Below are positions 56,510 through 64,000 of a stretch of 64,000 bases of DNA, piece by piece. The notes below the pieces were generated by a model. That model saw nothing but the letters and a program-made list of their open reading frames with translations. It ran no database searches and was not told the DNA's origin. How positions within the stretch are numbered: the stretch's first letter is position 1; the number at the start of each line of letters is the position of its first letter. Source of the stretch: Myxococcus stipitatus DSM 14675 (GTDB lineage Bacteria > Myxococcota > Myxococcia > Myxococcales > Myxococcaceae); contig NC_020126.1 of NCBI RefSeq assembly GCF_000331735.1, positions 3,224,001 to 3,288,000 on the forward strand, written 5' to 3'. The position numbers and the translations under genes were made by a program.

Positions 56510-56608
56510 ATGCAGATCAAGACCAAGGTTCGTGGCGGTCCCCGTGGTTGTGGCGGTGGTGGCAGCGTTCCCGTGCTGAACACGGACGTCCTCGCGGCTC
56601 TCCCGTAG
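56510..56608 (+). CDS. Short peptide gene 3 (32 residues), paralogue of peptides 1 and 2
   Basis: Begins MQIKTKVRGGPRGCGGGG and continues SVPVLNTDVLAALP. GGAGC lies 8-9 bases before the ATG, like peptide 1. The tail is three residues longer than in the other two and again ends Leu-Pro just before the stop. DNA of the first 50 bases is almost unchanged between copies, so the set arose by tandem duplication, while the tails diverged. Confidence 0.75.
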   Translation: MQIKTKVRGGPRGCGGGGSVPVLNTDVLAALP

Positions 56609-56648
56609 TCTGAACCGGGCGCGTTTTCGTGCCCGACTCAGACGTAAG

Positions 56649-56690
56649 TCACCAGCGGGTGGGATTTCGCCACCCGCTGGTGATTGTCTT
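56649..56690 (+). terminator. Strong hairpin terminator after the peptide genes
   Basis: A perfect 14-bp stem (TCACCAGCGGGTGG at 56649-56662, and its complement at 56670-56683) with a 7-nt loop is followed by ttgtctt. It ends the peptide transcript 41 bases after the last stop and separates it from the next gene. Confidence 0.8.
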
Positions 56691-56746
56691 TGGTGGTGGA
56701 GGTGCCCAGGTGTGTGCGGGCCGTGGAGACACGGTAGACTCGCCCG

Positions 56747-57685
56747 ATGAGCATCCTCGTCCATCTCTATGCCTGGCAGGCGGCGATCGTCGGAAACGCT
56801 CGCCTCGGAGGGCAGGACCTCCGTGCGCTGATGCTGGATGATCCCACCGCTGGGACATTCTTCCCCCGTCGAGAAGACTTCCGTGGCTTCCAGGTGGAAG
56901 GTGGCTTCGAGCCATCCTATTACACCTGGCTCGAGCGGATGCGAGCCCAAGGGCTTGTCGCTCTCCGCGCGCTCCACGCCGTGGACCCGGGTGACTGGGT
57001 GCTCACGACGCCGCCGCCTCCGTTGCCCCGGTTGCCGGAGCTGGTGCTTGTCTTTCCAGGGAGGAACGTCTGGTATCGCCACGTCCATTCGTGTCCCGCA
57101 CCGGATGGGACCGGGCAGGTGGAGGGGGAGGGTTTCGTGGAAGTCGCCGAGACACGTTCCGCCGAGGTGATGACAGTGGATGCGGCGGAGCGGGAATTGC
57201 TCGCGGCCACGCGTGACTACGTGGGTTTTGTCGACAGACGGGCGCGGAGGGATGACGCGTCGGATGTCTTCTACGCGGCCATGGGTCGCACGGCGCTGGA
57301 GTGGCTCCAGGACTCGGAGGGGTCCTTCCGGGAGCGGTGGCGGGGGCTCCGTGACGCGGAGCAGCGCGAGTACCGGCGACGAACCAAGGAGTGGTGGCCG
57401 GAGAAGCCCTACAAGAAGACCCAGCGCCCGCGCATCCTGGAGAGCGCGGACCAGAGCCTCCGGCGGGATGACTTCCTGAGCGTCATGGAGGCGGCCGGCT
57501 TGCCGTGGCGCGCGGTCCGCCTGGCCTGCGCCGCCCAGGGTGTCCGGCCGCTCTCCCTCTTCCATGAGCGCACCTCCGAGGAGTCCCTGCCACCTTTCGT
57601 GCGGGAGCCCGACTACGCGGCCATCGGGGAGCGCTGGGCCCGGGCGGGGGCCCAGGGGCTCAACGCGGCGTTGAACGCGCGCTGA
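56747..57685 (+). CDS. Unknown protein downstream of the peptide genes
   Basis: A 312-residue, mostly soluble protein, no signal peptide, no family recognised. Seen: MSILVHLYAWQAAIVGNARL at the start, a Trp/Tyr-rich part (FEPSYYTWLERM), PELVLVFPGRNVWYRHVHSC in the middle, and a C-terminal helical, basic region (RDAEQREYRRRTKEWWPEKP). It has its own start 57 bases after the terminator, so it is probably expressed separately. Position makes it a candidate modification or immunity gene for the peptides, but nothing in the sequence proves it. Confidence 0.65.
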   Translation: MSILVHLYAWQAAIVGNARLGGQDLRALMLDDPTAGTFFPRREDFRGFQVEGGFEPSYYTWLERMRAQGLVALRALHAVDPGDWVLTTPPPPLPRLPELVLVFPGRNVWYRHVHSCPAPDGTGQVEGEGFVEVAETRSAEVMTVDAAERELLAATRDYVGFVDRRARRDDASDVFYAAMGRTALEWLQDSEGSFRERWRGLRDAEQREYRRRTKEWWPEKPYKKTQRPRILESADQSLRRDDFLSVMEAAGLPWRAVRLACAAQGVRPLSLFHERTSEESLPPFVREPDYAAIGERWARAGAQGLNAALNAR

Positions 57686-57697
57686 CGCGGGCCTGGC

Positions 57698-58594
57698 CTA
57701 CCGGCCCTTCGCGGCGGGAAACAGCGTGGCGACGAAGTCGAGGAACACTCGGACCCTCGCGGGGAGGTGAGGGGCGGGCGGGTGCAGGACGTGGATGGGG
57801 CGCGACTCGCGGGAGGAGGACTCCAGCACGCGGACCAGGGCCCCGGCCGCGAGCTCCCGCGCCACCATGAAGTCGAACAGCCACGCGATGCCCAGCCCCA
57901 TCAAGGCCGCGTCCCGGAGCGTCGCGCCGTGGTTGGTGTGGAAGCTCCCCCGAGGCAGCACCCGGAGGGCTTCGTCCCCCTCTCGCAGGAGCCAGTCGGT
58001 GGAGGCGCCGTCGCGCAGGAAGCCCAGGCAGTCGTGCCGGGCGAGGTCGGCGGGGGTGGCGGGAGTCCCTCTCCGGGCCAGGTACTCCGGGGACGCGCAG
58101 GCCACCAGCCGCGCGGTGCCGAGCTTCCGGGCCACGAGGCGGGAGTCCTCCAGTCGGCCCAGGCGGAGGAGCACGTCGGCGCCCTCCGCGACGGGGTCCA
58201 CCACGGTGTCGCGCAGCGTGAGGTGCAGCTCCAGTCCGGGGTGGCGCGCGAGGAAGGGGGGCAGCGCGGGGGCGAGGACGAGCTGCCCGATGACCTGGGG
58301 CGCCTCCACGCGCAGCCTGCCCGCGGGCTGCTCGCGGGAGCGGGAGAGGGACTCCTTCGCGTCCTCCAGGTCCGCGAGCAGGCGCTGGCAGCGGGCGTGG
58401 AAGTCGCGCCCGTCCTCGGTGAGGCGCAGCGCGCGGGTGGTGCGCTGGAAGAGCTTCACGCCCAGCTCCTCCTCCAGCCGGGAGATGCGCCGGCTCACCG
58501 CCGAGGCCGTGAGGTGGAGCTTCTTCGCGGCCTGGGTGAAGTCGCCTTCCTCCACGGCTCGAACGAAGGCGTCGATGTTCGCCAGCGAGTGCAT
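57698..58594 (-). CDS. LysR-family transcriptional regulator
   Basis: A 298-residue regulator: winged helix FVRAVEEGDFTQAAKKLHLT then ASAVSRRISRLEEELGVKL, and FQRTTRALRLTEDG; the effector domain follows with GRLRVEAPQVIGQLVLAP. The pattern is that of the CrgA/aaeR-like subgroup, which controls efflux or oxidoreductase genes. It is convergent with the unknown gene at 56747 (stop to stop 12 bases) and divergent from a lipoprotein gene. Its target is unknown. Confidence 0.88.
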   Translation of the reverse strand: MHSLANIDAFVRAVEEGDFTQAAKKLHLTASAVSRRISRLEEELGVKLFQRTTRALRLTEDGRDFHARCQRLLADLEDAKESLSRSREQPAGRLRVEAPQVIGQLVLAPALPPFLARHPGLELHLTLRDTVVDPVAEGADVLLRLGRLEDSRLVARKLGTARLVACASPEYLARRGTPATPADLARHDCLGFLRDGASTDWLLREGDEALRVLPRGSFHTNHGATLRDAALMGLGIAWLFDFMVARELAAGALVRVLESSSRESRPIHVLHPPAPHLPARVRVFLDFVATLFPAAKGR

Positions 58595-58712
58595 TTCGGG
58601 GACACCCTCACGAGGCTGCTATCGCCTCGCGTGCTACCGTCTTAGCCAGTCGGTCGTCGCGAATCCAAGGCTCCAGGCGAGCCGGGCGACGAAACATCAG
58701 GGGGATTCCCAC

Positions 58713-59357
58713 ATGAATCATCGGCTGTCTTCCGCGGTCGCGGTGTCGGGCTTGGTGTGGCTGCTGGGCTGTGGCGAGGACTCGAAGTCGAAGGAGCCCG
58801 GGCCTCTGCAGGAGGAGGCGGGCTTCGTCCTCGAGGGCCAGGTGGTGTCGCTGGATGCCGCCTCGCAAGCGGGGGCGACCCGGCTGACCATCGCCTGGGA
58901 GAACTGGATGCGAAGTGGGGACATCATCGTCTCGCAGGGGAGCGTCGCGGTGCCGCAGTCGCTGCCCTCGGCGTACTCGCTGCGGTTGACGGGAGAGCCG
59001 GGACCGGGGGCGCTCAATGACCTGGGCGCGGGGGCGGGCTTCCTGGGCACGGGCCGCATCGCGGTGTACCAGGACGTCAACGGGGATGACCGCTTCGACC
59101 TCGAGACGGAGCCGCTGCGGGGCCTCTCCGCGACGCACGTCGTGCTCTACGCCCCGACGGTGACGCCCGCGCTCCTGTCGGAGCTGCGCGAGTGGAACGG
59201 CATCACCAACCTGGAGGCGCTGGTGCCCGGCTATCAACTGGCGCGGGGCGTGTGCCGGGATGGGACGTCCTTCGATGCCCTGGAGATCGTCCCCGCCGTC
59301 CCGGTGTCGGTCGTGTCCGAGTCGGAGTCCGACGACGGGTGCCTCAACTACCACTGA
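58713..59357 (+). CDS. Small lipoprotein of unknown function
   Basis: A 214-residue lipoprotein (SGLVWLLGCGEDS lipobox). The mature protein is beta-rich (GFVLEGQVVSLDAASQAGAT, YSLRLTGEPGPGAL) with a Ca-loop-like VNGDDRFDLE, suggesting calcium binding. No family recognised. AGGGGG lies a few bases before the ATG at 58713. It converges with the MscS gene. Confidence 0.75.
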   Translation: MNHRLSSAVAVSGLVWLLGCGEDSKSKEPGPLQEEAGFVLEGQVVSLDAASQAGATRLTIAWENWMRSGDIIVSQGSVAVPQSLPSAYSLRLTGEPGPGALNDLGAGAGFLGTGRIAVYQDVNGDDRFDLETEPLRGLSATHVVLYAPTVTPALLSELREWNGITNLEALVPGYQLARGVCRDGTSFDALEIVPAVPVSVVSESESDDGCLNYH

Positions 59358-59381
59358 GCCGAGGCACCCACCCAGGCCGGG

Positions 59382-60203
59382 TCAGCTCGCCTTGGCGATG
59401 TCCGACATCGCGAGCTGCGGCGGCACGACATAGCCCGTGGAGATGAGGACCTCCGCGGCGGCCAGCGTGATGGCGCCCGTGACGGCGCCCGCGACGGAGG
59501 GCTTGCAGCACACGCCAATGGCAATCACGGGGCCCTGCGCGGTGAACTCCGCCACGCCGACGCCGGGCGCGGGCTGGTCCAGGACGCCCTCCACCTGCTC
59601 CACGCGCTGCAGGAAGGCCTTCATCAGGCCGTGCACGTCGCAGCCGTGCATCAGCGGCACCTTGATGGCGATGCGGCGGTGGGGGTGGTGGCTGAAGTTG
59701 ATGATGTTGTCGCCGAACAGGCGGTTGTTGCCCACGGAGATGCGCAGGTTGTCGCCCGTGTCGATGGTGGTGGCGAAGAGGCCAATCTCCTGCACCATGC
59801 CCGTGACGCCAGCGGCGGAGATTTCATCGCCCACGCGGAACGGACGCAGCACGAGCAGGAAGATGCCCGCGGCGAAGTTGGAGAGCAGGCCGGACCACGC
59901 CGTACCGATGGCGATACCCGCCGCGGCCAGCAGCGCGGCGAAGGACGTGGTCTCGAACCCCATCATCCCCAGGATGCCGAGCAGCAGGAGGATGGTGAGG
60001 GAGCCGGCGAACAGCGACTCGATGTAGCGGATGAGCGTGGCGTCGAACTGACGCTTGTGCAGCGTGAGGTACAGCACGCGCCGGAAGGCATTGATGATGG
60101 CTCGACCCACGAACCACAACACCAACGCCCCCATTGCCTTGAGCAAGAAGGGGAAGGCCTGTGCGAGAGCCAGAGTCCTGAGTTGTTCGATGACGGCGTC
60201 CAT
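59382..60203 (-). CDS. Small-conductance mechanosensitive channel (MscS family)
   Basis: A 273-residue inner-membrane channel that opens under membrane tension to release solutes in osmotic downshock. Three membrane segments (FLLKAMGALVLWFVGRAI, LFAGSLTILLLLGILGMMGF, then pore helix AALLAAAGIAIGTAWSGLLSN with its Gly/Ala packing) are followed by FRVGDEISAAGVTGMVQEIG, the start of the MscS beta domain. The ATG at 60203 is used, with AGGAG just upstream. The size is that of the minimal MscS. Confidence 0.92.
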   Translation of the reverse strand: MDAVIEQLRTLALAQAFPFLLKAMGALVLWFVGRAIINAFRRVLYLTLHKRQFDATLIRYIESLFAGSLTILLLLGILGMMGFETTSFAALLAAAGIAIGTAWSGLLSNFAAGIFLLVLRPFRVGDEISAAGVTGMVQEIGLFATTIDTGDNLRISVGNNRLFGDNIINFSHHPHRRIAIKVPLMHGCDVHGLMKAFLQRVEQVEGVLDQPAPGVGVAEFTAQGPVIAIGVCCKPSVAGAVTGAITLAAAEVLISTGYVVPPQLAMSDIAKAS

Positions 60204-60409
60204 GACGCTCCTGAGGGGGCCGGGCATCCACCTGGGTGGTGGGCCCCTGGGTTTCGTGTGCGTATTGCAGAGGGCGGGCCATTGCTCGGTATCCGCAAGC
60301 CCGCCAAAGGGCTGCGGCCCGTCTGTTTACTGGAGCCCGTGGCGCCGATGCTGACACGCCAGCCGACGTGTCAGCCAGCACACTGACGTGTCAGGACGTT
60401 TCCGCGAGC

Positions 60410-62212
60410 CTAGAGGCCGGTGACGAGCCGCACGCCGCGCTCCCGGCTCAGCGCGTCCCGTGCCGCGTCCGTGACGGCCGTGCCCCGCAGGTCCAGCTGC
60501 CTCAGGTGGGGAAGCGACCGCAGCGAGTCCAGCCCCGCGTCGGTGACGCCGGTGCGTGTCAGGTAGAGCGTGTGAAGCCCCGGTGGAAGATGACCCAGGG
60601 CCGCATCCCCCAGGCGCCCGCGGGCCAGGCTGAGCCACGTGAGGCGCGTCAGCCCTTGGAGGGCGGGGGTGTAGTGGGCCTCCAGCCACGTCGCGCCCAG
60701 GTCCAGGTGGGCGAGGTGCGGCAGCCGCTGGAGGTGGGCGAGTCCGGAGCCGTTGACGAGGGTGCCCGAGAGGTGGAGCGCCGCCAGCTCCGTCAGCTCG
60801 CCGAGCTGTCCCAGGCCCAGGTCCGTGAGCAGGGTGCGCTCGGCGCGGAGCGATTGAAGGCGGGACAGGCGGCGGAGCGACGGCAGCCATTCGTCGTTGA
60901 AGGCGGTGCGGCTCAGGTCCAGCTCGCGCAGCCCCGAGGGAACGTGCGCCAGGGCCTCCGGGCCGACGGGGGTGTGGCTCAGGTCCAGCCGGGTGAGCCG
61001 CTCCGTCTTCTGGAGCACCGCGAGCGCGTCCGCCGTCACGGCGAGGCCCGACACCCCCAGCCGCTCGAGCGCGCTCAGCGCGTCCAGCGACGCGAGCCCC
61101 GCTCCCGTGATGAGGGTGCGCGACAGCTCCAGCTCGCGCAGGGCCACCAGGCCGCGCAGGTGCCGCATCGCCGCGTCATCGAGCCGCGTGTCGTCGAGGT
61201 GCAGCAGCTCCAGTCGGGTCAGTCCGGCGAGGTGTTGGAGGCCGGGGCCGTGAAGCCGCGTCTTGGTGAGGACCAGGGCCTCGAGCGACTTCGACTCCGC
61301 GAGGTGGAGGAGCCCCGCGTCCGTCACTTGGGTCTCGCCGAGGTGGAGCGCTTCCAGCGCTCGCAGCGCGCCGATGGGCGCGAGCCCCCCGTCGGTGAGG
61401 CCGGTCCGCGCGAGCCCCAGCCACGTGAGGTGGGGCATGTCCCGCAGGCGCGCGAGGCCCGCGTCCGTGACCTGGGTCCCGCTGAGGATGAGCGTGTGCA
61501 GGTGGGCCCCGGACACCCAGGCGAGGACGCGGTCGTCCGTCGACGTGTCCGAGAGGTCCAGCCACTCCAGCTCCGCCTGGGCCGAGAGGAAGCGCAGGCC
61601 CTGGGCGCTCACGGACGTCCCCGCGAGCCCCACCCGCCGCAGCGTGGTGAGCCCTTCGAGGAACGCGAGCCCCTTGTCCGATATCGCCGTCTCCTCCAGC
61701 CGCACCACGGACAGGCGTCGGAGCCCCGACAGGTGCGGGAGCCCGGCATCCGTCACCCGCGTGCCGTCGAGGTGCAAGGCCTCCCAGGCGGTGAAGTCCC
61801 TCAGCGCGCCCAGGTGGGCATCTCCCAGCGATGAGCCGGAGGCACGCAGCGTCACCAGGCTCGTGCCTCGCACGAGCGCGGCGAGCAGCGTGGGCTCGGG
61901 GACACCCGTGGCCTCGAAGCAGAGCCCGGGCACGCGGTGGTTCGTGAGCGCCATGGCCACCCGGTGCGCGTCGGCGGGTGACGTCACGGGGCGCACCGGC
62001 TCCGCGCACCAATCCCTCTCAGCGGGAGGGTGGAAGTCGGAGGGCTCCGCCGTCAGCGTGGACCACGGAGTGGTGCTCCCATCGGGGAGGACTCGGTAGA
62101 CCGTGAGCACGGGGCGGGGGGGCTCGATGGGTGGGGCGGGCTTCGGTGCCGTGGTGGCGCACCCCAGCATGAGGCACAGCGCTCCTCCGAGTCGCGACAG
62201 CCCACCACCCAT
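60410..62212 (-). CDS. Leucine-rich repeat lipoprotein (ribonuclease-inhibitor-like)
   Basis: A 600-residue lipoprotein (signal and lipobox LGGALCLMLGCATT). From about residue 130 to the end it holds about 18-19 LRRs of the type TDAGLxxLxxLxxLxxLxLxxTxV, for example VTDAGLPHLSGLRRLSVVRL and LLTDLGLGQLGELTELAAL. Each unit carries the T-x-(V/I)-(T/S)-D-x-G-L motif of bacterial LRRs in planctomycetes and myxobacteria. It should form a surface-exposed solenoid that binds proteins. ATG at 62212 is used (GGGAGG upstream); longer in-frame sequence is antisense to the next gene. Confidence 0.88.
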   Translation of the reverse strand: MGGGLSRLGGALCLMLGCATTAPKPAPPIEPPRPVLTVYRVLPDGSTTPWSTLTAEPSDFHPPAERDWCAEPVRPVTSPADAHRVAMALTNHRVPGLCFEATGVPEPTLLAALVRGTSLVTLRASGSSLGDAHLGALRDFTAWEALHLDGTRVTDAGLPHLSGLRRLSVVRLEETAISDKGLAFLEGLTTLRRVGLAGTSVSAQGLRFLSAQAELEWLDLSDTSTDDRVLAWVSGAHLHTLILSGTQVTDAGLARLRDMPHLTWLGLARTGLTDGGLAPIGALRALEALHLGETQVTDAGLLHLAESKSLEALVLTKTRLHGPGLQHLAGLTRLELLHLDDTRLDDAAMRHLRGLVALRELELSRTLITGAGLASLDALSALERLGVSGLAVTADALAVLQKTERLTRLDLSHTPVGPEALAHVPSGLRELDLSRTAFNDEWLPSLRRLSRLQSLRAERTLLTDLGLGQLGELTELAALHLSGTLVNGSGLAHLQRLPHLAHLDLGATWLEAHYTPALQGLTRLTWLSLARGRLGDAALGHLPPGLHTLYLTRTGVTDAGLDSLRSLPHLRQLDLRGTAVTDAARDALSRERGVRLVTGL

Positions 62213-62295
62213 GCATTCACCTCCCGCGAGAGTCCCGGCGCGTGGAGCATGGCGCAGCGGCCGGAGGCGCGGAAGTCGAAGTGTGCGAGGGCCGC

Positions 62296-63192
62296 TCAGG
62301 ACGTCTTCGTGACCGCGAGCAGCCGCTCCACCGCCAGCAGCACCGAGGCGGCGCTGGCCGGGTGCTTCACGAAGGCGGCGGGGTTGAGGTTCGTCAGTCG
62401 TCCCATCAGCGAGTCGGGGCCGCTGACATTGACCAGGATGACGCGGGTGCCCGGGCGGGCCGCGGTGCTGAGCACGTCGAGCGCGGTGCCGGTGTCCACG
62501 ACGATGATGGGCGCGGGCCGGGTGGTGTCCGTCGCGATGCGCAGGCCCTTCTGTTCGAACAACTCGGAGACCAGCGCGAGCAGGCGCGTGTCCGTCAGGC
62601 TCACCAGCACGGGCACTCGCGTGTCCAGCTCCACGGCGGTGGCGGCCTGGGGCACGGCGCCCTTGCCCAGTTCGCGCACGTCCTTGGTCAGCCACTGCAT
62701 CACATCCGCATTCAGCACGCCGCGCACGCGCTGGAGCAGCGACGCGTCCTGCGTGAGGAAGTGCTTCAGCCGGCGCTCCGCCTCCGGAGGAAGCTGGGTG
62801 AAGGCCACGCCCATCTCGTCGTCGCGAGACCACGCCACCTGCGCGAGGGTGCGCAGGGCCTGCGGTGTGTCGGGGAGGGTGATTCGCAGCTCCAGGGTGC
62901 TGCCCACCGGCAGCGCGCGCGTCGTCCGGAGGGCCAGCCCTCCGGCGCCGATGTTCTTGCTGTACGCGCGCACCACGTCGTCCTGGTTGGCGAATGTCAC
63001 CTCGAGCACAGCCTCCGCGCGCGCGGCGCGGACGGGAAGCGGACTGCCTTCGGGAGGAAGGGCGCCCAGCTCCAGGAGCACGTCGCGCAGGAGTTCCAGG
63101 CGCTGCTCTTCCTCGGGGCCGAGGGCCTGCGTGCGTTGGCGTTCCAACAGGGACTTGTACTCCTCCAGCGCGTTGACACGTGGACTTCCCAT
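62296..63192 (-). CDS. PilZ-domain (TIGR02266-like) protein
   Basis: A 298-residue cytoplasmic protein. After a helical N-terminal part (EEYKSLLERQRTQALGPEEE) is a PilZ-like segment with YSKNIGAGGLALRTTRALPV and LELRITLPD, the myxobacterial TIGR02266 pattern; the usual RxxxR of c-di-GMP-binding PilZ is not evident, so ligand binding is unsure. The C-terminal 130 residues (LVSLTDTRLLALVSELFEQK, IIVVDTGTALDVLST) resemble a response-regulator-like receiver without a clear phospho-Asp. ATG at 63192 is used, with GGGGAG upstream. Confidence 0.7.
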   Translation of the reverse strand: MGSPRVNALEEYKSLLERQRTQALGPEEEQRLELLRDVLLELGALPPEGSPLPVRAARAEAVLEVTFANQDDVVRAYSKNIGAGGLALRTTRALPVGSTLELRITLPDTPQALRTLAQVAWSRDDEMGVAFTQLPPEAERRLKHFLTQDASLLQRVRGVLNADVMQWLTKDVRELGKGAVPQAATAVELDTRVPVLVSLTDTRLLALVSELFEQKGLRIATDTTRPAPIIVVDTGTALDVLSTAARPGTRVILVNVSGPDSLMGRLTNLNPAAFVKHPASAASVLLAVERLLAVTKTS

Positions 63193-63302
63193 GAGCTCCC
63201 CGCCAGCTGCGTCCGTTGCGTAGCGTGCCATGCGCGCGCCAACCCGCGCGAGAGGTCGGCTTCCACCCTGCCGAGGAGGTTGCTCCCTGCTATAGCCACT
63301 TC

Positions 63303-64000
63303 ATGGATGCCTCGTTCGAGCCCCCGGAACGACCGGGAACGTTGAGTAGCCTCCTTCGCTGGACCGTGGCCTGTGCCGCGATGCCTCCCTTGCTGCTCCC
63401 CGCGCTCGCGCTGGGGCCGCTGCGCCCGAGCTCCTCCGATGCGCTCATGCGCACCTGGTGTCTCTGGGCGCGTCGCGTCTTCGGCGTGGACGTGGACGTG
63501 GTCGACCACAACGAGGGGGGGTATGACGACGGCGCGCCGTATGTCTTCCTCCAGCTGAACCAGACGAGCCTGAGCGAGGCGTTCGTCACCACCGCGGCGC
63601 TGCCTCGGTGGGCGCTCATCTTCATGAACATCGAGTTCGCGGCGCTGCCCTTCATCGGGTGGGTGCCGGTGTCGCAAGGCTCCGTGGTGGTGGTGCGTCA
63701 ATGGAGCGCGCAGGCGCGGCGCGCCGTGGACCGGGCCGCGGACGCGATGCGCAGGGGCGCCTGCTTCTACATGTCCATCGAGGGCCGTCGCAGCCCCGAC
63801 GGCGCGCTGGGGCCGTACAAGAAGGGCGCGGCGGTGCTCGCCATCCGCTCCGGGGCCCGCATCGTCCCCATGGTGTTTCATGGCGCGCGGGACGTGCTCC
63901 CGTTCGGCGAGTGGCGCGTGCGGCCGGGCCGCGTGCGCGTGGAGCTGCTCCCCGCCATCGAGACGGAGGGCCTGTCCTACGCGGACCGGGACGCGCTGGT
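63303..64000 (+). CDS. PlsC-like acyltransferase with altered catalytic motif, C-terminus cut
   Basis: The first 232 residues of a lysophospholipid acyltransferase, read to the window edge. The N-terminal membrane part (CAAMPPLLLPALALGPL) and the acceptor motif SIEGRRSPDG (the usual EGTRS site), KKGAAVLAIRSGARIVPM and the substrate loop LPFIGWVPVSQGSVVVVRQ are family-like. However, the HX4D motif reads Q87-TSLS-E92, so both the catalytic His and its Asp are replaced (Gln and Glu). It may be inactive, or use another mechanism. The start at ATG 63303 lacks a strong ribosome site. Confidence 0.75.
   Translation, partial: MDASFEPPERPGTLSSLLRWTVACAAMPPLLLPALALGPLRPSSSDALMRTWCLWARRVFGVDVDVVDHNEGGYDDGAPYVFLQLNQTSLSEAFVTTAALPRWALIFMNIEFAALPFIGWVPVSQGSVVVVRQWSAQARRAVDRAADAMRRGACFYMSIEGRRSPDGALGPYKKGAAVLAIRSGARIVPMVFHGARDVLPFGEWRVRPGRVRVELLPAIETEGLSYADRDAL

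Larger units (their letters stand above)
56300..56610 (+). repeat. Five copies of CCGTAGTC around the peptide genes
   Basis: CCGTAGTC occurs at 56300, 56330, 56437, 56486 and 56603. Copies at 56300, 56437 and 56603 cover the Pro codon and TAG stop of the three peptides; copies at 56330 and 56486 lie 23-24 bases before the next ATG. Five exact 8-mers in 310 bases mark the duplication units. Confidence 0.6.

Noticed and set aside
60236-61834. 532-codon plus-strand frame opposite the LRR lipoprotein
   Set aside because: Gln/Arg/Glu-rich repeat is the complement of the LRR units; the minus frame has the signal peptide and repeats.

Overview
The window is high-GC DNA with strong third-position GC bias, long genes on both strands, many secreted lipoproteins, multiheme-type cytochromes, two lipoxygenase-like genes, LRR and collagen-like surface proteins, a TIGR02266/PilZ-type protein and a DUF1588/cytochrome c/DUF1501 trio. 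Together these suggest a fruiting myxobacterium of the Myxococcus/Corallococcus group. This is an inference from gene content; no rRNA or tRNA gene is present to confirm it. I see no CRISPR array, no intact insertion sequence and no rRNA/tRNA.

Layout. 1-6.6 kb (all minus strand): end of a window-truncated APH(6)-like antibiotic kinase, a membrane-anchored TPR protein, a remarkable 824-residue fusion that looks like a catalytically degenerate HsdR N-terminus joined to an HsdS-like target-recognition domain and a HEPN-like C-terminus, and a Tat-exported intradiol-dioxygenase-like lipoprotein. 6.8-18 kb (plus): ELWxxDGTxxGT-repeat lipoprotein, the DUF1588/cytochrome/DUF1501 operon, a beta-helix/LRR protein, a FUSC exporter and a GDSL hydrolase. 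18-24.6 kb: an oxylipin-like locus with a minus-strand operon of PLAT-lipoxygenase, cytochrome P450 and fatty-acid desaturase, and a divergent second lipoxygenase; a perfect 17-bp palindrome sits between them. 24.6-38 kb: Ala-rich Cys-motif protein, YciI/DGPF protein, RarA, ECF42-like sigma factor, DUF2277, a membrane protein, an ALDH7-type dehydrogenase with its LysR regulator, an EamA transporter, a methyltransferase overlapping RNase HI, and an alpha/beta-hydrolase-like protein lacking its serine. 38-46 kb: B3 metallo-beta-lactamase, a 1.1-kb stretch of doubtful ORFs, a collagen-like lipoprotein, sterol desaturase, di-heme oxidoreductase and a lipoprotein.

46-57.7 kb is the most interesting part. 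A MauG-like di-heme protein and a 601-residue unknown protein converge on an export operon (HlyD-type adaptor, C39-peptidase ABC transporter, second ABC transporter). Divergent from that operon are three tandem tiny genes, too short for ordinary ORF calling, encoding 29-32 residue peptides. They share an almost identical N-terminal half (KTKVRGGPRGCGGG) and have variable tails that all end in Leu-Pro. They have a good sigma-70-like promoter, individual ribosome binding sites, a duplicated upstream element and a strong terminator. I read this as a candidate undescribed C39-processed ribosomal peptide system.

57.7-64 kb: LysR regulator, small lipoprotein, MscS channel, LRR lipoprotein, PilZ-like protein, and a window-truncated PlsC-like acyltransferase whose HX4D catalytic motif reads QX4E.
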